Below are positions 23,196 through 33,926 of a DNA stretch of 64,000 nt, in pieces. This DNA comes from Cadophora sp. MPI-SDFR-AT-0126. Lineage: Eukaryota > Ascomycota > Leotiomycetes > Helotiales > Ploettnerulaceae. A program made the position numbers and the translations under genes. The notes under the pieces are model-generated. The model made no database searches. It saw only the letters and a list, made by a program, of their open reading frames with translations, and was not told where the DNA came from. The stretch's first letter is position 1. Each line of letters begins with the position of its first letter. The stretch is from positions 248,001-312,000 of the forward strand of contig JAGMVK010000008.1 in the NCBI GenBank assembly GCA_020747065.1, given 5' to 3'.

Positions 23196-24378
23196 TTATA
23201 GCTCATCTTGTGGATACCTCAAGCCGTTTTCCTGCCTAATAGAATCCATCAACCTCATCATACGAAGCGACTCAGCAAGCGGTATCACGCCACTTTCCTT
23301 CCTATTATGGCTTAGGTCATGGGCAATTGCATCTTGTTCATAAAAGAAGCCACTCTTTGGGGGGAGGGGGAAGTCGAGGGTCTGTTCATCCTCGCCATCC
23401 ACCTGCACAATCAAAAAGAGAGGCTTCGACGGGCCCACCCCGCCAATCACCACGGTTCCCTTGCTTCCCTCTACTCGCCCAAACATCCGTCCTCCTTTAT
23501 GTAGCATTGAGCTCGTGCAAATCGCCTGTGCCTTGAGCATCGGGTAGTTGAGGATGATGGAAGTCATCTCATCGGCTCCCTTTGTGAAAGACATGCTACT
23601 CACAACTGTCGGCGGCTGAGACTTTTGGTTCAGAGGATGTTGATCTAGGACGAGCGCTGCCCAGGTAAGCGTGTAGATGCCGATGTCAAGAAGTGCGCCT
23701 GCCCCACGAGCAGGATCTGCTAATCGCGAGTCGACCGAGAGCGAGGAGACCGGCATGAAAGAGCTGAAATCCATGAACATGCGCGAGATATCCCCAATTA
23801 CCTTTTCCTCGTGGATCAGCCGTTGAAGGGCCGAGACGATGGGGAAGAATCGAGTCCAGACACCTACGCCATGTCAGCAGACAAAACCTTCGTTCCAAGT
23901 TCCGGCATGAGCCCTCTGAACTCACCTTCCATGAGGTATACATCCTCCTCCTTAGCAGCTTTAATCAAGGCCTCTGTCTGCTTTGCGTTGATGGTGAACG
24001 GCTTTTCGCACAAGACGTTTTTCTTTGCCCGAATGGCGTCCATGGCATTCTGGAAGTGCGACGAGTGAGGAGTTCCAATGTAGACAATGTCGACGTCGGG
24101 GTTGGCGTACACCTCTGCGTATGAAGCGTGGAGCGTAGGGGAGGTCGTGGGCGCGTGAGTGTCAACAAATGCCTTCGCCTTGTCAAGCGAGGAGGAGCCG
24201 ATGGCTTGTATGACGTGCTTGACTTTGCGGTCTTCACGGCTTCGCAGGAGATCTGCCACGAACCACGAGGAAATCATTCCGCAGCCTGGAATTATCAGTA
24301 ATTGAATACGATTATTTTGTCTCGCCTCCCCTTACCAATAATGCCCCATCTGAGCTCTGAATACGTCGTTGATGGCAT
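23196..24378 (-). CDS. Gfo/Idh/MocA-family dehydrogenase (second; D-xylose/dihydrodiol dehydrogenase-like)
   Basis: NADP-dependent oxidoreductase resembling dimeric dihydrodiol dehydrogenase/D-xylose 1-dehydrogenase, which oxidise aldoses to lactones or act on trans-dihydrodiols. The actual substrate is unknown. Exons 24378-24336, 24285-23926 and 23863-23196 join in phase to 356 aa. The Rossmann motif W-G-I-I-G-C-G-M-I-S is intact (split by intron 1), the catalytic Glu-Lys-Pro motif reads L-C-E-K-P-F, and the C-domain includes G-A-G-A-L-L-D-I-G-I-Y (D-x-G-x-Y). A CGG-N5-CCG site lies 231 bp upstream. As a pair with the gene at 15581-16813 it may form successive oxidation/epimerisation steps on the sugar released by the beta-glucosidase; this is inference. 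Confidence 0.9.
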
Positions 24379-25221
24379 TGTATGTATCCAAAGGAAGGAC
24401 TGAATGTTGGTTGTTGTTGAATGCTAAATGACGATGTTGAGAAAACATACCTCAGAAAAGTCATAAATATGCCCCTGTGAGATCAACTGGACCTCGCCGC
24501 TCACGTTCTCTCACGAAGAGCTTCTTCCTACACATTGGGTGTTTTCGGGGAATAGCCGATAGCCGGAAGTCAACGAGCCATTCCGACGACAACTCTGATA
24601 GTCAACCCTCGGGGGACCCGAACCACCAGACCCTGGTCGGTAGTGCCAAGCTTGAGTATTTCAAATCTGAACGGAGGTGCATGGACTTGCCGCACATTCC
24701 AAATCTCTTTTCTCCAGACTCCATCCCGCCTTGAGCCTGCATTATTTGAGCGATGGCGTTTCCTGGAGAATGTTGCTAGCAAGTTGGCGTAAGGGCAAGC
24801 GGTACAATTCTATGCAGTACAGTACAGTATGCCAGCATCCGACAGATTTACCCCGCTAACCGCAGGGTCGTCTTGATGCAAGCTCACACAAGACGTGTAT
24901 TTCATAACGTATATTTACGAGGAGTTCAGTTGGGTTCGTTACTGTACTATCACTTACATTAATAGAAGTAGGTCATGCGCAAGTGTGGTCGAGAAATGTG
25001 AACTTAAATATACAGGATATGTACTCTGATTCTACTGTGTCTAAAGAGCTAGAAACAGAAAGGGAATGGAGGGTTTGTACATACAAGGCACGCGCTCGCA
25101 TCAATCAATGATACTGATTCGGGACAAACCATGGTTCCTGATTCAAGGTACAATAACACCCTGAGCTGAAAGCACTGATCCGCCGTAGTGCACTTTAGAT
25201 AAATTTCCCTCCAAAAAAAAT
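24379..25221. other. Promoter region of the second MocA-type gene, no gene
   Basis: About 840 bp without a supported gene. Contains the CGG-N5-CCG site at 24609-24619. Confidence 0.5.
24609..24619. promoter_or_regulatory. CGG-N5-CCG site, second MocA-type gene promoter
   Basis: CGGGGGACCCG, 231 bp upstream of the ATG at 24378. Confidence 0.45.
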
Positions 25222-26900
25222 CTAGAACCTTGATTTAGCCCTCATGGCATGGCCATACTTCATGATAGCCCAGATCATGGGTAGCATCGCCGATGACAGA
25301 CCCGCCAGGAGCGTATTGCCCCATCCATTTCCAATTGTAGCATACATTTTCTGGCCGCATAACGGCAGCAGCGCTCCCCCAAGACTCCGGAAAACCGTGT
25401 TTGCTGCGGTAGCGCTCGCCACGTATGTGGAAAATGCGTCGACAAGATACGTCCCGACAGTCGTAAAGATAATGATGACGCCAAACCCAATGATAACTGT
25501 GCTGAAAACGGGAACGATCCAGTGCACTCGGTACTCCGCCGCCCACCCATAGATCAACAAACCGATTGGTACAAGCGCAGCTCCTGGGCCTGGAGGAGGC
25601 AAGCGATATTCGGGTACCATCTTCCCTCCTTTGGCCATTCGACTATGGCGTCCGAAGCTCTACTGAATAAGAGGAGACCTAGAAATTGACCCAGGCCAAA
25701 ACCAAAATAAACGAATCCCACGTTTTGTCGCATATTGTAATCTTGTGCAAACATGTCAGTAATCGCGGTAAATAATAGATAGAGAATGCCGTATACAGTT
25801 TCGGTGAGAATCGAAGGTCCCAGAATGACGGGTGATAGGAAGAGCATTTGTGTCGGCCGGGCAATCGACTGCCAAAAGATCTTCTTGGGGGCTTCATTTG
25901 ACTCTCCTGTTGGAGACCATCTTAGATCCCCTGTTACGATCTGCAGACGACGAGCTTCCCGCTGAAGAAGAATACGAGGATAGGTTTCGTGCAACATGAT
26001 TAGTCAGGGTACGAAAACCACACCAGTCTGCCAAATAACGAAAGTTAGTATGTCATCGTGAAGATCCAGGGCTGCAAGTATGGACCGCGATCATAAGAAA
26101 TCAAAACGCCCAGCACCATCCGAGAGCGTCTGAAATATGGCTACCAACTACCGGGCCAATAGACGGTCCAAGTAGCACAAGGAGTGTCCATATAGCCATG
26201 ACCCTTCCCCGTTGCTCCTGCGGGACAAGATCTAAAACACTGCCGGGACCAAGAGTGAGAGGGCAGGCACCGAAGAGCCCCATGATGAATCGAAAATAAT
26301 CAGCATTGTCAAATTCGTCGACTTCGAGCAGCAAGATTGGCGATGAGGAAGAAAGGCGTGCAGATGTGATACAATGGCAATCGTCCGTACATCTCGCTCA
26401 GAGGTGCAATAATGAGTGGCCCAAAGGCATAACCCAATAGATACACGGAGACTGAGAAAGACCCCAAATCTAGGTTGGTAGAGCCAAATTCGGTCAAAAC
26501 ATTGCCAACACTCGGAGCAAACATTGATGATGCGAATGGTCTAGATAATGTTTGTAAGTAACTTTATTCCCAAGTTGAAGACAAGGGATGGGGACTCTAT
26601 TGAGGACGAGAAAGGTAAAGTAGGACATACCAAGACATACGTGAGAAGAGTAAAAGTGGGTATTAGCAGGATATTCGTCCATATCTTCCACGAAGACCAG
26701 TTGACGGGCAATTCTGGATCATTGGGGCCGTTCCAGGTAACCATAAAATCGTCATTCTGGCTTGCGAGCTCCTTTTTCTCCAGATGTACAGTCGCATAAA
26801 GAGCCGCTACTTCAGCATCTTGGCTAAAACCTGGACTTTCGATGCCTTCACGGTCTGAACTGAGCGACACACTAGCCCTTCCCTGGCCTGAGGATTTCAT
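25222..26900 (-). pseudogene. Broken DHA1-type MFS transporter
   Basis: Relic of a 12-TM drug:H+ antiporter/polyamine-transporter-like MFS protein. The first exon (26900-26641) encodes an acidic N-tail and TM1 (N-W-S-S-W-K-I-W), and a normal intron joins T-P-F-A-S-S-M-F-A-P-S-V. Then the frame breaks repeatedly. Two one-base losses flank L-T-M-L-I-I-F / R-F-I-M-G-L-F-G-A-C-P (about 26300-26335). A TGA replaces a conserved Trp after G-W-C-W-A-F (26101-26103). Another TGA lies ahead of H-E-T-Y-P (26004-26006). A further frameshift precedes A-K-G-G-K-M-V-P-E (about 25650). The breaks fall inside conserved motifs with no room for introns, so this is decay, not splicing, unless the assembly is poor here. 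Its promoter is shared with the TolB-like gene. Confidence 0.85.
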
Positions 26901-27508
26901 GGTGGCTATGATGCGAGGATATCCTCGTTCGAGACGAAGAAAATGACAACGGGTCGAATGATTAGATTACGGGACGAATCTTCGGCGTAGATAGGTGCTG
27001 CGTCAACAATCAATTCTGACTGGTGACAATTCGATGTTATCCAGAAACTGTATGATGGCAGACAGTGTTGAAATATATGTGGGAAGGCCAAAATGGCCAA
27101 AGCCGAGCTCTCTTGACTAATAGTTGGGACGCATAACTCCTGTAGCAGGGAATACTTTATGACTTTAGGAGCGTCGGACTTGGTCTCGGAAGAGCCGAAA
27201 GAGTGAAAAGCGGAGATTAGTATGGTTCGCCCGAGGCTCGGATAATGGCGCCTAAATCCCAAGGCTTCATGTACCTGACAATTGAGCTGGAACATCATGA
27301 GTAACTTCGCTTGTAGCCTACAAGACTATATATATACCGTTGCTTTCTATCATCAGTAACCAGCATATTTGATCACCAATCTGGTGGATGCTTCATTTTT
27401 CAGCTAACACAATAACGCCCGAGAAATCTACAACCACCCCACTCCAGCCACTCTCTTCTCCGCAACGAAGAAAACGCTTTGCACTCTCAGAAATTGACGA
27501 AACTCAGC
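26901..27508. promoter_or_regulatory. Divergent promoter: DHA1 pseudogene / TolB-like gene
   Basis: 608 bp between opposite start codons, with a CGG-N5-CCG site at 27187-27197. Confidence 0.5.
27187..27197. promoter_or_regulatory. CGG-N5-CCG site, DHA1/TolB divergent promoter
   Basis: CGGAAGAGCCG, 322 bp upstream of the TolB-like ATG and 287 bp upstream of the former transporter ATG. Confidence 0.5.
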
Positions 27509-28487
27509 ATGGAATTTCAAGTCAGCTCATACGGCAGGCAGTTGCAGAGAGGCCAGCGGTCAGTGCTGACGGTTTTTGATGTCAATACATGTGAAAAGCA
27601 TGTTGTCTTTGAAGCCAACTATCTCCTGGAGGCACCAAACTGGACACCAGACGGGAACACATTAATCTTTAATGCCGGAGGACAGCTTGGCAAGATCAGC
27701 GTTTCCAAAAATACATCTCCAGAGTTGCTCAGTACTGGCTCACTTGCAAACCTCAACAACGACCACGTTCTGTCACCAGATGGGAGAAGCATCTATGTCA
27801 GCTCAAATGATAATCATCTCTACAAAGTCAACATTGCCACTGGCGCTCTGTTTCGTGTGTCAAACATCCACGACACGCCATTCCGCTACTACCTACATGG
27901 TGTGTCACCTGATGAGCAAGAGCTTGCATATGTTGGAATGGAGGTAATGTTCTTCCTGATTCAAGTATTCTCCTTCCGGGAGCATTGACTAATTCGGCTC
28001 TGTTCTACAGGGAACAGGAGATGCAATTCGCACGAATATTTTCACAATTCCTACCTCCGGAGGGGAAGACAAACGCCTGACCAATGTGTCACAGCCGAAT
28101 GACGGACCAGAATACTCTCCGGATGGAAGCTGGATCTACTTCAATTCCGAACTCAATTCGCCGAATGCCCAGATTTTCCGAATGAAGCGTGATGGGTCTG
28201 GGCTTCAGCAACTGACATTCGACGAAAGAGTGAATTGGTTCCCACACATTTCTCCTGATGGAAAGAGGCTTGTCTATCTAAGCTTCCCAACAGGAACGCA
28301 AGGGCATCCTTCGGACAAGGATGTTATATTAAGAGCAATGGATCCTGAGGGCGGAGAAACAAAGGACGTTGTGTTGCTCTTTGGAGGCCAGGGGACACTC
28401 AATGTGAACAGCTGGGCTCCAGATAGCACCCGTTTCGCGTATGTGGAATATCCAATTGAGACATCAGATCAGACGTGTGTGAATTGA
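27509..28487 (+). CDS. TolB-like (WD40-like) beta-propeller protein
   Basis: Two exons (27509-27943, 28011-28487; GTAATG/ACAG splice, phase 0) give 303 aa. It is built of repeated blades with the TolB/PD40 signature S-P-D-G: W-T-P-D-G-N-T-L-I-F, L-S-P-D-G-R-S-I-Y-V, V-S-P-D-E-Q-E-L-A-Y, Y-S-P-D-G-S-W-I-Y-F, I-S-P-D-G-K-R-L-V-Y and W-A-P-D-S-T-R-F-A-Y. That makes about six blades, so a single closed propeller. No signal peptide or membrane segment is seen, so it is probably cytosolic. Such propellers include oligogalacturonate-lyase-like and scaffold proteins; an exact function cannot be assigned. Its sequence style resembles bacterial TolB-family proteins. The promoter carries the block's CGG-N5-CCG site, which supports a role in the same pathway. 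The start M-E-F-Q-V-S was chosen because propeller homology begins right after it. Confidence 0.82.
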
Positions 28488-28971
28488 TTGGCAGAGGCCG
28501 AGGAGCCGTGCCGAGATGCATCAGATGCTATAGTCGAACGAGAGAATCAATAAAGAGAATTGAATCCTTCATAAGCCTCTGCCCTCTGCTCTTTGCCAAA
28601 ATATTGTTACGAGACGGGAGGCCTTCAGTGTCGGGGGTATAGCCGATCTTGGCGATTCAACAATCGATTCGTTCCTGGCTTGGCAAAGTCAGGGCAGATT
28701 CAGCATCATCCTTCGATCTCTGCTCAACTAGTAATATAATTTATAAATAATTCTTCAAGTTGAGATAGCTATGTCTTCTTATCTTACTCAAATTAATCAT
28801 TAATCCCCCTAAGTATATTTTTATTTAAAGTCTTAAGATCTACAAGTCTTATTTAATTTACTTTCTTTTTGTAAAGTACATTAATATTTATAATCTTAGT
28901 TTTAGTTTATAATAAAGAATCATTGTTATTAAAAAAACATAAACTCTTTAGATTTTAAGTCTAATTAAACC
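28488..28971. other. Intergenic region with AT-rich RIP-like island
   Basis: 28735-28975 is TA-rich and stop-filled, like the retrotransposon block, and borders directly on the stop codon of the second regulator. No gene seen. Confidence 0.5.
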
Positions 28972-31700
28972 CTATGTATTAAAACCATCTTCCTGTCCCA
29001 AGGGCTGTCCAAATTCAACCAAGTTATCCAACCACTCCATATCACCGCTTGCCCACCAGAATTCTGGCATCTCAGCATCGTTTGAGTCCCATTGCTGATG
29101 TTCACCTGGGCTTTGATTAGAGATTGAGTGGTGTCGGTGGCTCGCCTGGTCTATTTCGGCATTAGTATTTGCGTATCGTTCGATATTGATCTGGGTATCT
29201 GAGTTTGTCATTAGAAGCTCCTGTAGCGACATGGTTCATTTGCACTTGGCATAAGTAGTCCGAACGTGACGTCGAGGAATATGGTTTTAAACAAACAGGT
29301 TCCATACCAGAGCTTTGCTGCCTCTCAAAATTTCCGTCTTCATAAATCTTGTGAAGCGTTGCAATGCATTTCACTGCGACTGCAATACCGCTTCGTTGAT
29401 AATGTTCCAGACTTTGAATACAGGTGCTCCACGAACTATGTATTTGTCGCTGGATTTCACTGGATAACATTTGACGTAGCGGTGCTGCTCGTAAGACAAC
29501 AACTAACACGGTTCCAGCCGTGTACATCACTACAAGGCATGCATGAGCCTTGTACCACGAGAGCTTCACGACAGTCGAAAATACTCACGAAGCGTGGTAT
29601 ACCACGGAGGAGGTACAAAGTCTGGCCTGTGGTTCTTGAGAACATTATCATGAACCAGATCGATGATTTCTCGAGATGTGGACACGGAAGCATCGATACA
29701 GCCCATCATAATGTGACGTTGAAATGAGGTTAGTGAAGCGTGATTGCGTGAGAGTGTCTTGCTAGCAAGGCGGACAACCACCTCACGGAACATCGTCAAA
29801 CGTATTTGTAGAACCCTATGGAAATGTGTGAACATACACCTTACGACTCACTCTTCGATGCTTGCCTTACCTGATTTGCAGCCAAGAAGCCTGTCGAGCG
29901 AAGAATCGATCAGTCTCAAAAGTCTGGGGTTGGTTGGGCCATAGATATACAGGTAGCTCGTTGCAGTAACTCTGTAGAAGTGCATCCAGCTCAAGAACAG
30001 TGCCAAATAAGTCAAATGAGTGATCGCCGGCTTTTGAGCCGGTGGATGCATCGAAAAATGTTCTACATTCATTAGTAAGGTGGATGTTCTATAGAAAAAA
30101 GCTGAATCGGTCTACCTTAGAGTTCTACCACTGATCTGAGACAGTTTCAAAGCGTGAATAAAGAAGGCCAATTCAGACCGAGTCCCCTCCGGTTGTACGC
30201 CCTCTGAACCTTGCGGGTCTGTACAGAGATATTGATCATCAATAACTCCTGGCAGCTTTGGTATGGATTGGGACGATAGCATCGCAGGCCTTCCGAATGT
30301 CATACTTTGGATGCTGTCATACACCGTTAGCATCCTGACTCCGCCCTACAACTGCATTAAAGGAGAGATGAGAACCTATCCAGCGTTGTACATGCGCACC
30401 ATGTCCTTCGCCTCTCCTCTCTCTGTGCTTGACTTTCTCCTGGCATATCTACATGTAGCCCAAGCCCTTGAGCGATTCGTATCAGCATCCCAACCGTAAT
30501 CCAGTTACGATTAGATAATCCCTGATGCTGATAATACCTAGCTAAGAGAATCAAAGTATGAACCAATTGTAGAGAGGGTTTACCGATCAGATCGAGCGTC
30601 AGCGTTCTATTGACAATTTTGATAAATATCTGTTGGGCAGATGTCGAACAGGTACGAAGTTTCAAAGACTGCACAACATGACCTAGAGCGAAGACAATAC
30701 TCAGCATGCAGTGGAAGAGCAGGTCAGAGGTTGATACGCTCTTCTCAGTACCAAGAGTCCTGTCTTGACTATCAGACGGAAGGGAGCCGGCGGTCCATAG
30801 CAGCCCATAACTATATCCACCGAGTCAGATAATAGCCACACAAATTGTAGAGGTGCTTCGGTACCGTTCTAGAAAGGACGGCTTATAAAATACTGGCATC
30901 TCAGGGTGTACAACATTAAAGTACAAGTGGAGGAGTTCATCTGCAGTACGTTTCGGTGGGAGAAAAAACTCCTGTATCGTTTGCTCATCATCCGCACTAC
31001 GATCATCGAACCATACAGATGTTGCGGGAAGTAATGTGTCGGAAGAGGAAGGTGTATCGTGGCTGATCGTAGTCGCATCATGCCCGTGGGCTCGAAATAC
31101 ACCACTCACTTCTTTCATGAAACCTACAGCGCTCGAGGCACCTAGGAAGGAAGTGGTAACTTCAGTTCTGCTATCCTTCCGTGGGTCGCTTCTTGAATCC
31201 TGGTTATAGCTTTTCTGCTCCCGATGTCCACTGCTACGTCCAGCAGCCGGTAGACAATAGGATGCAGAGGGCTGGACTTGTTCACTCGGCTCGATGCGAG
31301 GACGACTTTCGAATTCTCTGTCCCGTTTCTCTTGGGGAGCAGCATAACTGATGGAAGTCAGGAATAATTGATTTTTTTTGAGACTTCGCCAAGAAATGTA
31401 TGTCGCATAGGCTTCGCCGCATACTTGCCTTTCCGCTTGCTCTGCCTCGAAGCCTGGGTAGATACACGGGGCGGCATTATGATGCTTTCGGGAGCAAGAA
31501 TCGCACACTGGACGAGCCCCATCACACCGAATCTTACGGTCTCTGCAGATCTGACAAGCAAGCTTAAGCCTTGGTCGCTTGAAAGGTCGCACAGCTGCAG
31601 GTACATATTGCGGGGCTCTGACAGATTTAGAACGAGCCTGTGATACTGGCTGTTCAGTATTCGACCCTTGGGTCGAGCCGCCGGGCGGGGAACGACTCAT
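28972..31700 (-). CDS. Zn2Cys6 transcription factor (second)
   Basis: Nuclear regulator with an N-terminal Zn2Cys6 cluster (about residues 42-72: C-Q-I-C-R-D-R-K-I-R-C ... C-D-S-C ... C, last gap 9). A fungal-specific transcription factor domain follows (L-L-H-L-Y-F-N-V-V-H-P, A-Q-G-L-G-L-H, R-R-R-T-W, S-M-T-F-G-R-P). Seven exons keep phase throughout: 31700-30865, 30810-30376, 30313-30116, 30062-29871, 29815-29589, 29529-29297 and 29220-28972, giving 789 aa. An ATG seven codons upstream (31721) is equally open. An 81-nt in-frame segment (31348-31428) has GC-AG intron hallmarks and could be optionally spliced. The acidic C-terminus (D-N-D-A-E-M-P-E-F-W-W) could be an activation region. It sits between the TolB-like gene and the sugar transporter/sulfatase pair; its targets are unknown. 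Confidence 0.88.
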
Positions 31701-32312
31701 GCTCAATTGATATCCAAACAAAGGAGGATGGGCAATAATGATTTGGGCAGAAGATTTTGATCTTGGGGAGCGGGGAGCGGGGAAAGTGACTGGCGGTGTA
31801 AGCCAGGGCGCTTAGTCACAATGGCTAATAGTTACTGCGAATCATTCCGAGAATGCTACACAGCCACCACTCTTGCTTCGTAAGACAGTTGAAGGAGAGC
31901 AAAGTCTTGAACAAATGAAGTTATTTTTTTCCCCGAAGAGTATATCAAGAAAAAGGGCATCTACTCTATATAGAACGTCTCACAGCCTAAAGCAGCGACT
32001 AGTGTTGGTTTTGATGAGGGCAACAAAAGGTTTCAGGCATTTTAGTGAACTTAGAGAGCGAAGGCTCGAAGATAGTGGAGCATTGAAGGCGAGCCTCTTG
32101 GCCAATGGCACGCATGAAATGAACTTATATCTTCCATCTTACTACAGCAAGAACAAACAAGGCCATGATGTGTCCAAACAAACAAACATCATTTATCCAA
32201 CACTATAGGAATATATGGAACTATATACATAACTATCCATCTCCTTACTACTCTGCTGACTAGCCTAAAACGCATCGCCAGAGTGTCCGAAGGTCAACCC
32301 CCCTCGCACCCC
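31701..32312. other. Intergenic region, nothing recognised
   Basis: About 610 bp. A 111-codon open frame (31873-32208, plus) has no domain or coding character that I can support. Confidence 0.45.
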
Positions 32313-33926
32313 CTAACCCGTCTCCTCAAACCTGTAGGACTTGAACTTTCTAGCTGGCAATTTCTTCGCGAACAAGAGATCCAGCTCTTCAAAAGTGCGC
32401 CCTCGAGTCTCAGGAAGACGAAAAAATGCCCATAACAAGAGACAAGTTGACATGAATGCAGCCGGCAGGGCAGCTTTCCCTTTGAGGTTTCCTTGCTGTG
32501 GGTTGAGCATGTATGGGGCGATGACAATATTCAAGATCTGAATGAAATATGTTGAATTACGGGCCATTGCAATTGTTTTGATGCGGAGCCGACTCGCAGA
32601 GACCTCGGTCGCGACAGCGTACGGCACAGGTCCAAGTGAGACACCGTAGGCTGCGAACCAGATGAGCAAGAGGGATGACTGAGCCCATCGCAGAGCAGAT
32701 GTGCTGGGAGCAAAATCTGAAAATCCGACTGCCCACATGATAGGCGCCAAGATGGAAAGACCAGTGAGGTACATGGCTCTTCGACCGCAGCGGGCGGACA
32801 CAAACCAAGACGATACAGTGCCCACCCATGCGAGAGAGAAAGTTCCGAGAGTCATCTTGAACGCGTCATTTGGAGACAAGCCTGCAAGCGTGAAAAAGTA
32901 TGTGATGTAATTCTGGATGGCAAAGCCAACGACTGCTTGCCCGCCCCAGCAAATGCAGGCAACCTCAGTACGGCGGAGGTTGGTGCCTTTGAAACACTCT
33001 AGGTAGCTAGTTCCAATGTTGAGATCCCTCTCCGTTTGAATTGTCTGCTCAATCATAGCCCGAAACTGTTGACTTGTCTTAGCCACCGATTGAGGATCGT
33101 TCTCACTAGTGCTTAGCAAACGTTCCAATGTCTTCTGGGCATCTTCGATTCGACCTTTGCGAACTAGCCACCATGGTGAGTCTGGTGCAAAGCAAAGAAT
33201 AACTGCAAGAGGTGCGGGCCACATCCATTGGAGAGCAAATGGAATTCGGTAGCCCCACTGAGAAGTGTCTCCGATCAAGCCTTTCAGAACACCAGTTGCA
33301 ATGAGACGGCCCATGACCCAGCAGAGGTTGACATAGGTAGTGAGATAGCCCCGCAGAGCCATTGGAACGATTTCAGCCGCATAGGAGGGAGCAGCTGCTG
33401 CAAATATACCCCATGGTAGACCGCATAATATCTCTCCGATCAACAATACTTGTGGATTAGGAGCGAAGAATGTTGCGAAGATCGTTGCGATGAGTACCAG
33501 ATGTGCGACGATCATGACCCTCTTGTGGCCGTACTTCTCCGCCAGCCAACCATTGGCAAACACGCCAATGACGAGACCGATGTTGGGTCCAAGTTTCAGA
33601 GCCACTTGCCATGAGGCGGGAATTGAGTATTTGCCGTTGACGAGTTCGATGCCGTATTTCTTTTGGAAAGAAGGATAGGCGAAGAATCCTCCCATGATCT
33701 GGATATCGTAGCTTTCCATAATGGTTGACATTGAAGCAATGACAGACCACATAACTGCTTTTCGGTATTTGCGCATGGCTTGAAGGAAAGTGAGGTTGTG
33801 TTCGTTTTCAGTTGCAGTCATGACATCCTGACGACGTTGTGCTTCCTTCTCCGAGACGTCAAGACTGTCACCATTCGCTGCCTCGATATTGTTATTGAGC
33901 ACTTTCTCGACTTTTTCGGGGTCCAT
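32313..33926 (-). CDS. MFS sugar transporter, alpha-glucoside (maltose) permease-like
   Basis: Intronless 537-aa twelve-TM proton-sugar symporter of the sugar porter family. Landmarks: E-S-Y-D-I-Q-I-M-G near TM1, G-W-L-A-E-K-Y-G-H-K-R after TM2, P-D-S-P-W-W-L-V-R-K-G-R after TM6, G-R-R-A-M-Y-L between TM8 and TM9, and P-E-T-R-G-R-T-F-E-E-L-D-L-L-F at the C-terminus. The P-D-S-P-W-W-L-V form and the D-L-L-F end are typical of MAL-type alpha-glucoside permeases. The start M-D-P-E-K-V was preferred over one 12 codons upstream (33962) because the acidic cytosolic tail begins there. It is divergent from the sulfatase (953 bp between starts), so it may import the sulfatase substrate. Confidence 0.92.
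   Translation of the reverse strand: MDPEKVEKVLNNNIEAANGDSLDVSEKEAQRRQDVMTATENEHNLTFLQAMRKYRKAVMWSVIASMSTIMESYDIQIMGGFFAYPSFQKKYGIELVNGKYSIPASWQVALKLGPNIGLVIGVFANGWLAEKYGHKRVMIVAHLVLIATIFATFFAPNPQVLLIGEILCGLPWGIFAAAAPSYAAEIVPMALRGYLTTYVNLCWVMGRLIATGVLKGLIGDTSQWGYRIPFALQWMWPAPLAVILCFAPDSPWWLVRKGRIEDAQKTLERLLSTSENDPQSVAKTSQQFRAMIEQTIQTERDLNIGTSYLECFKGTNLRRTEVACICWGGQAVVGFAIQNYITYFFTLAGLSPNDAFKMTLGTFSLAWVGTVSSWFVSARCGRRAMYLTGLSILAPIMWAVGFSDFAPSTSALRWAQSSLLLIWFAAYGVSLGPVPYAVATEVSASRLRIKTIAMARNSTYFIQILNIVIAPYMLNPQQGNLKGKAALPAAFMSTCLLLWAFFRLPETRGRTFEELDLLFAKKLPARKFKSYRFEETG

Noticed and set aside
31873..32208. 111-codon plus frame between the regulator and sugar transporter
   Set aside because: No domain and no promoter or splice evidence.
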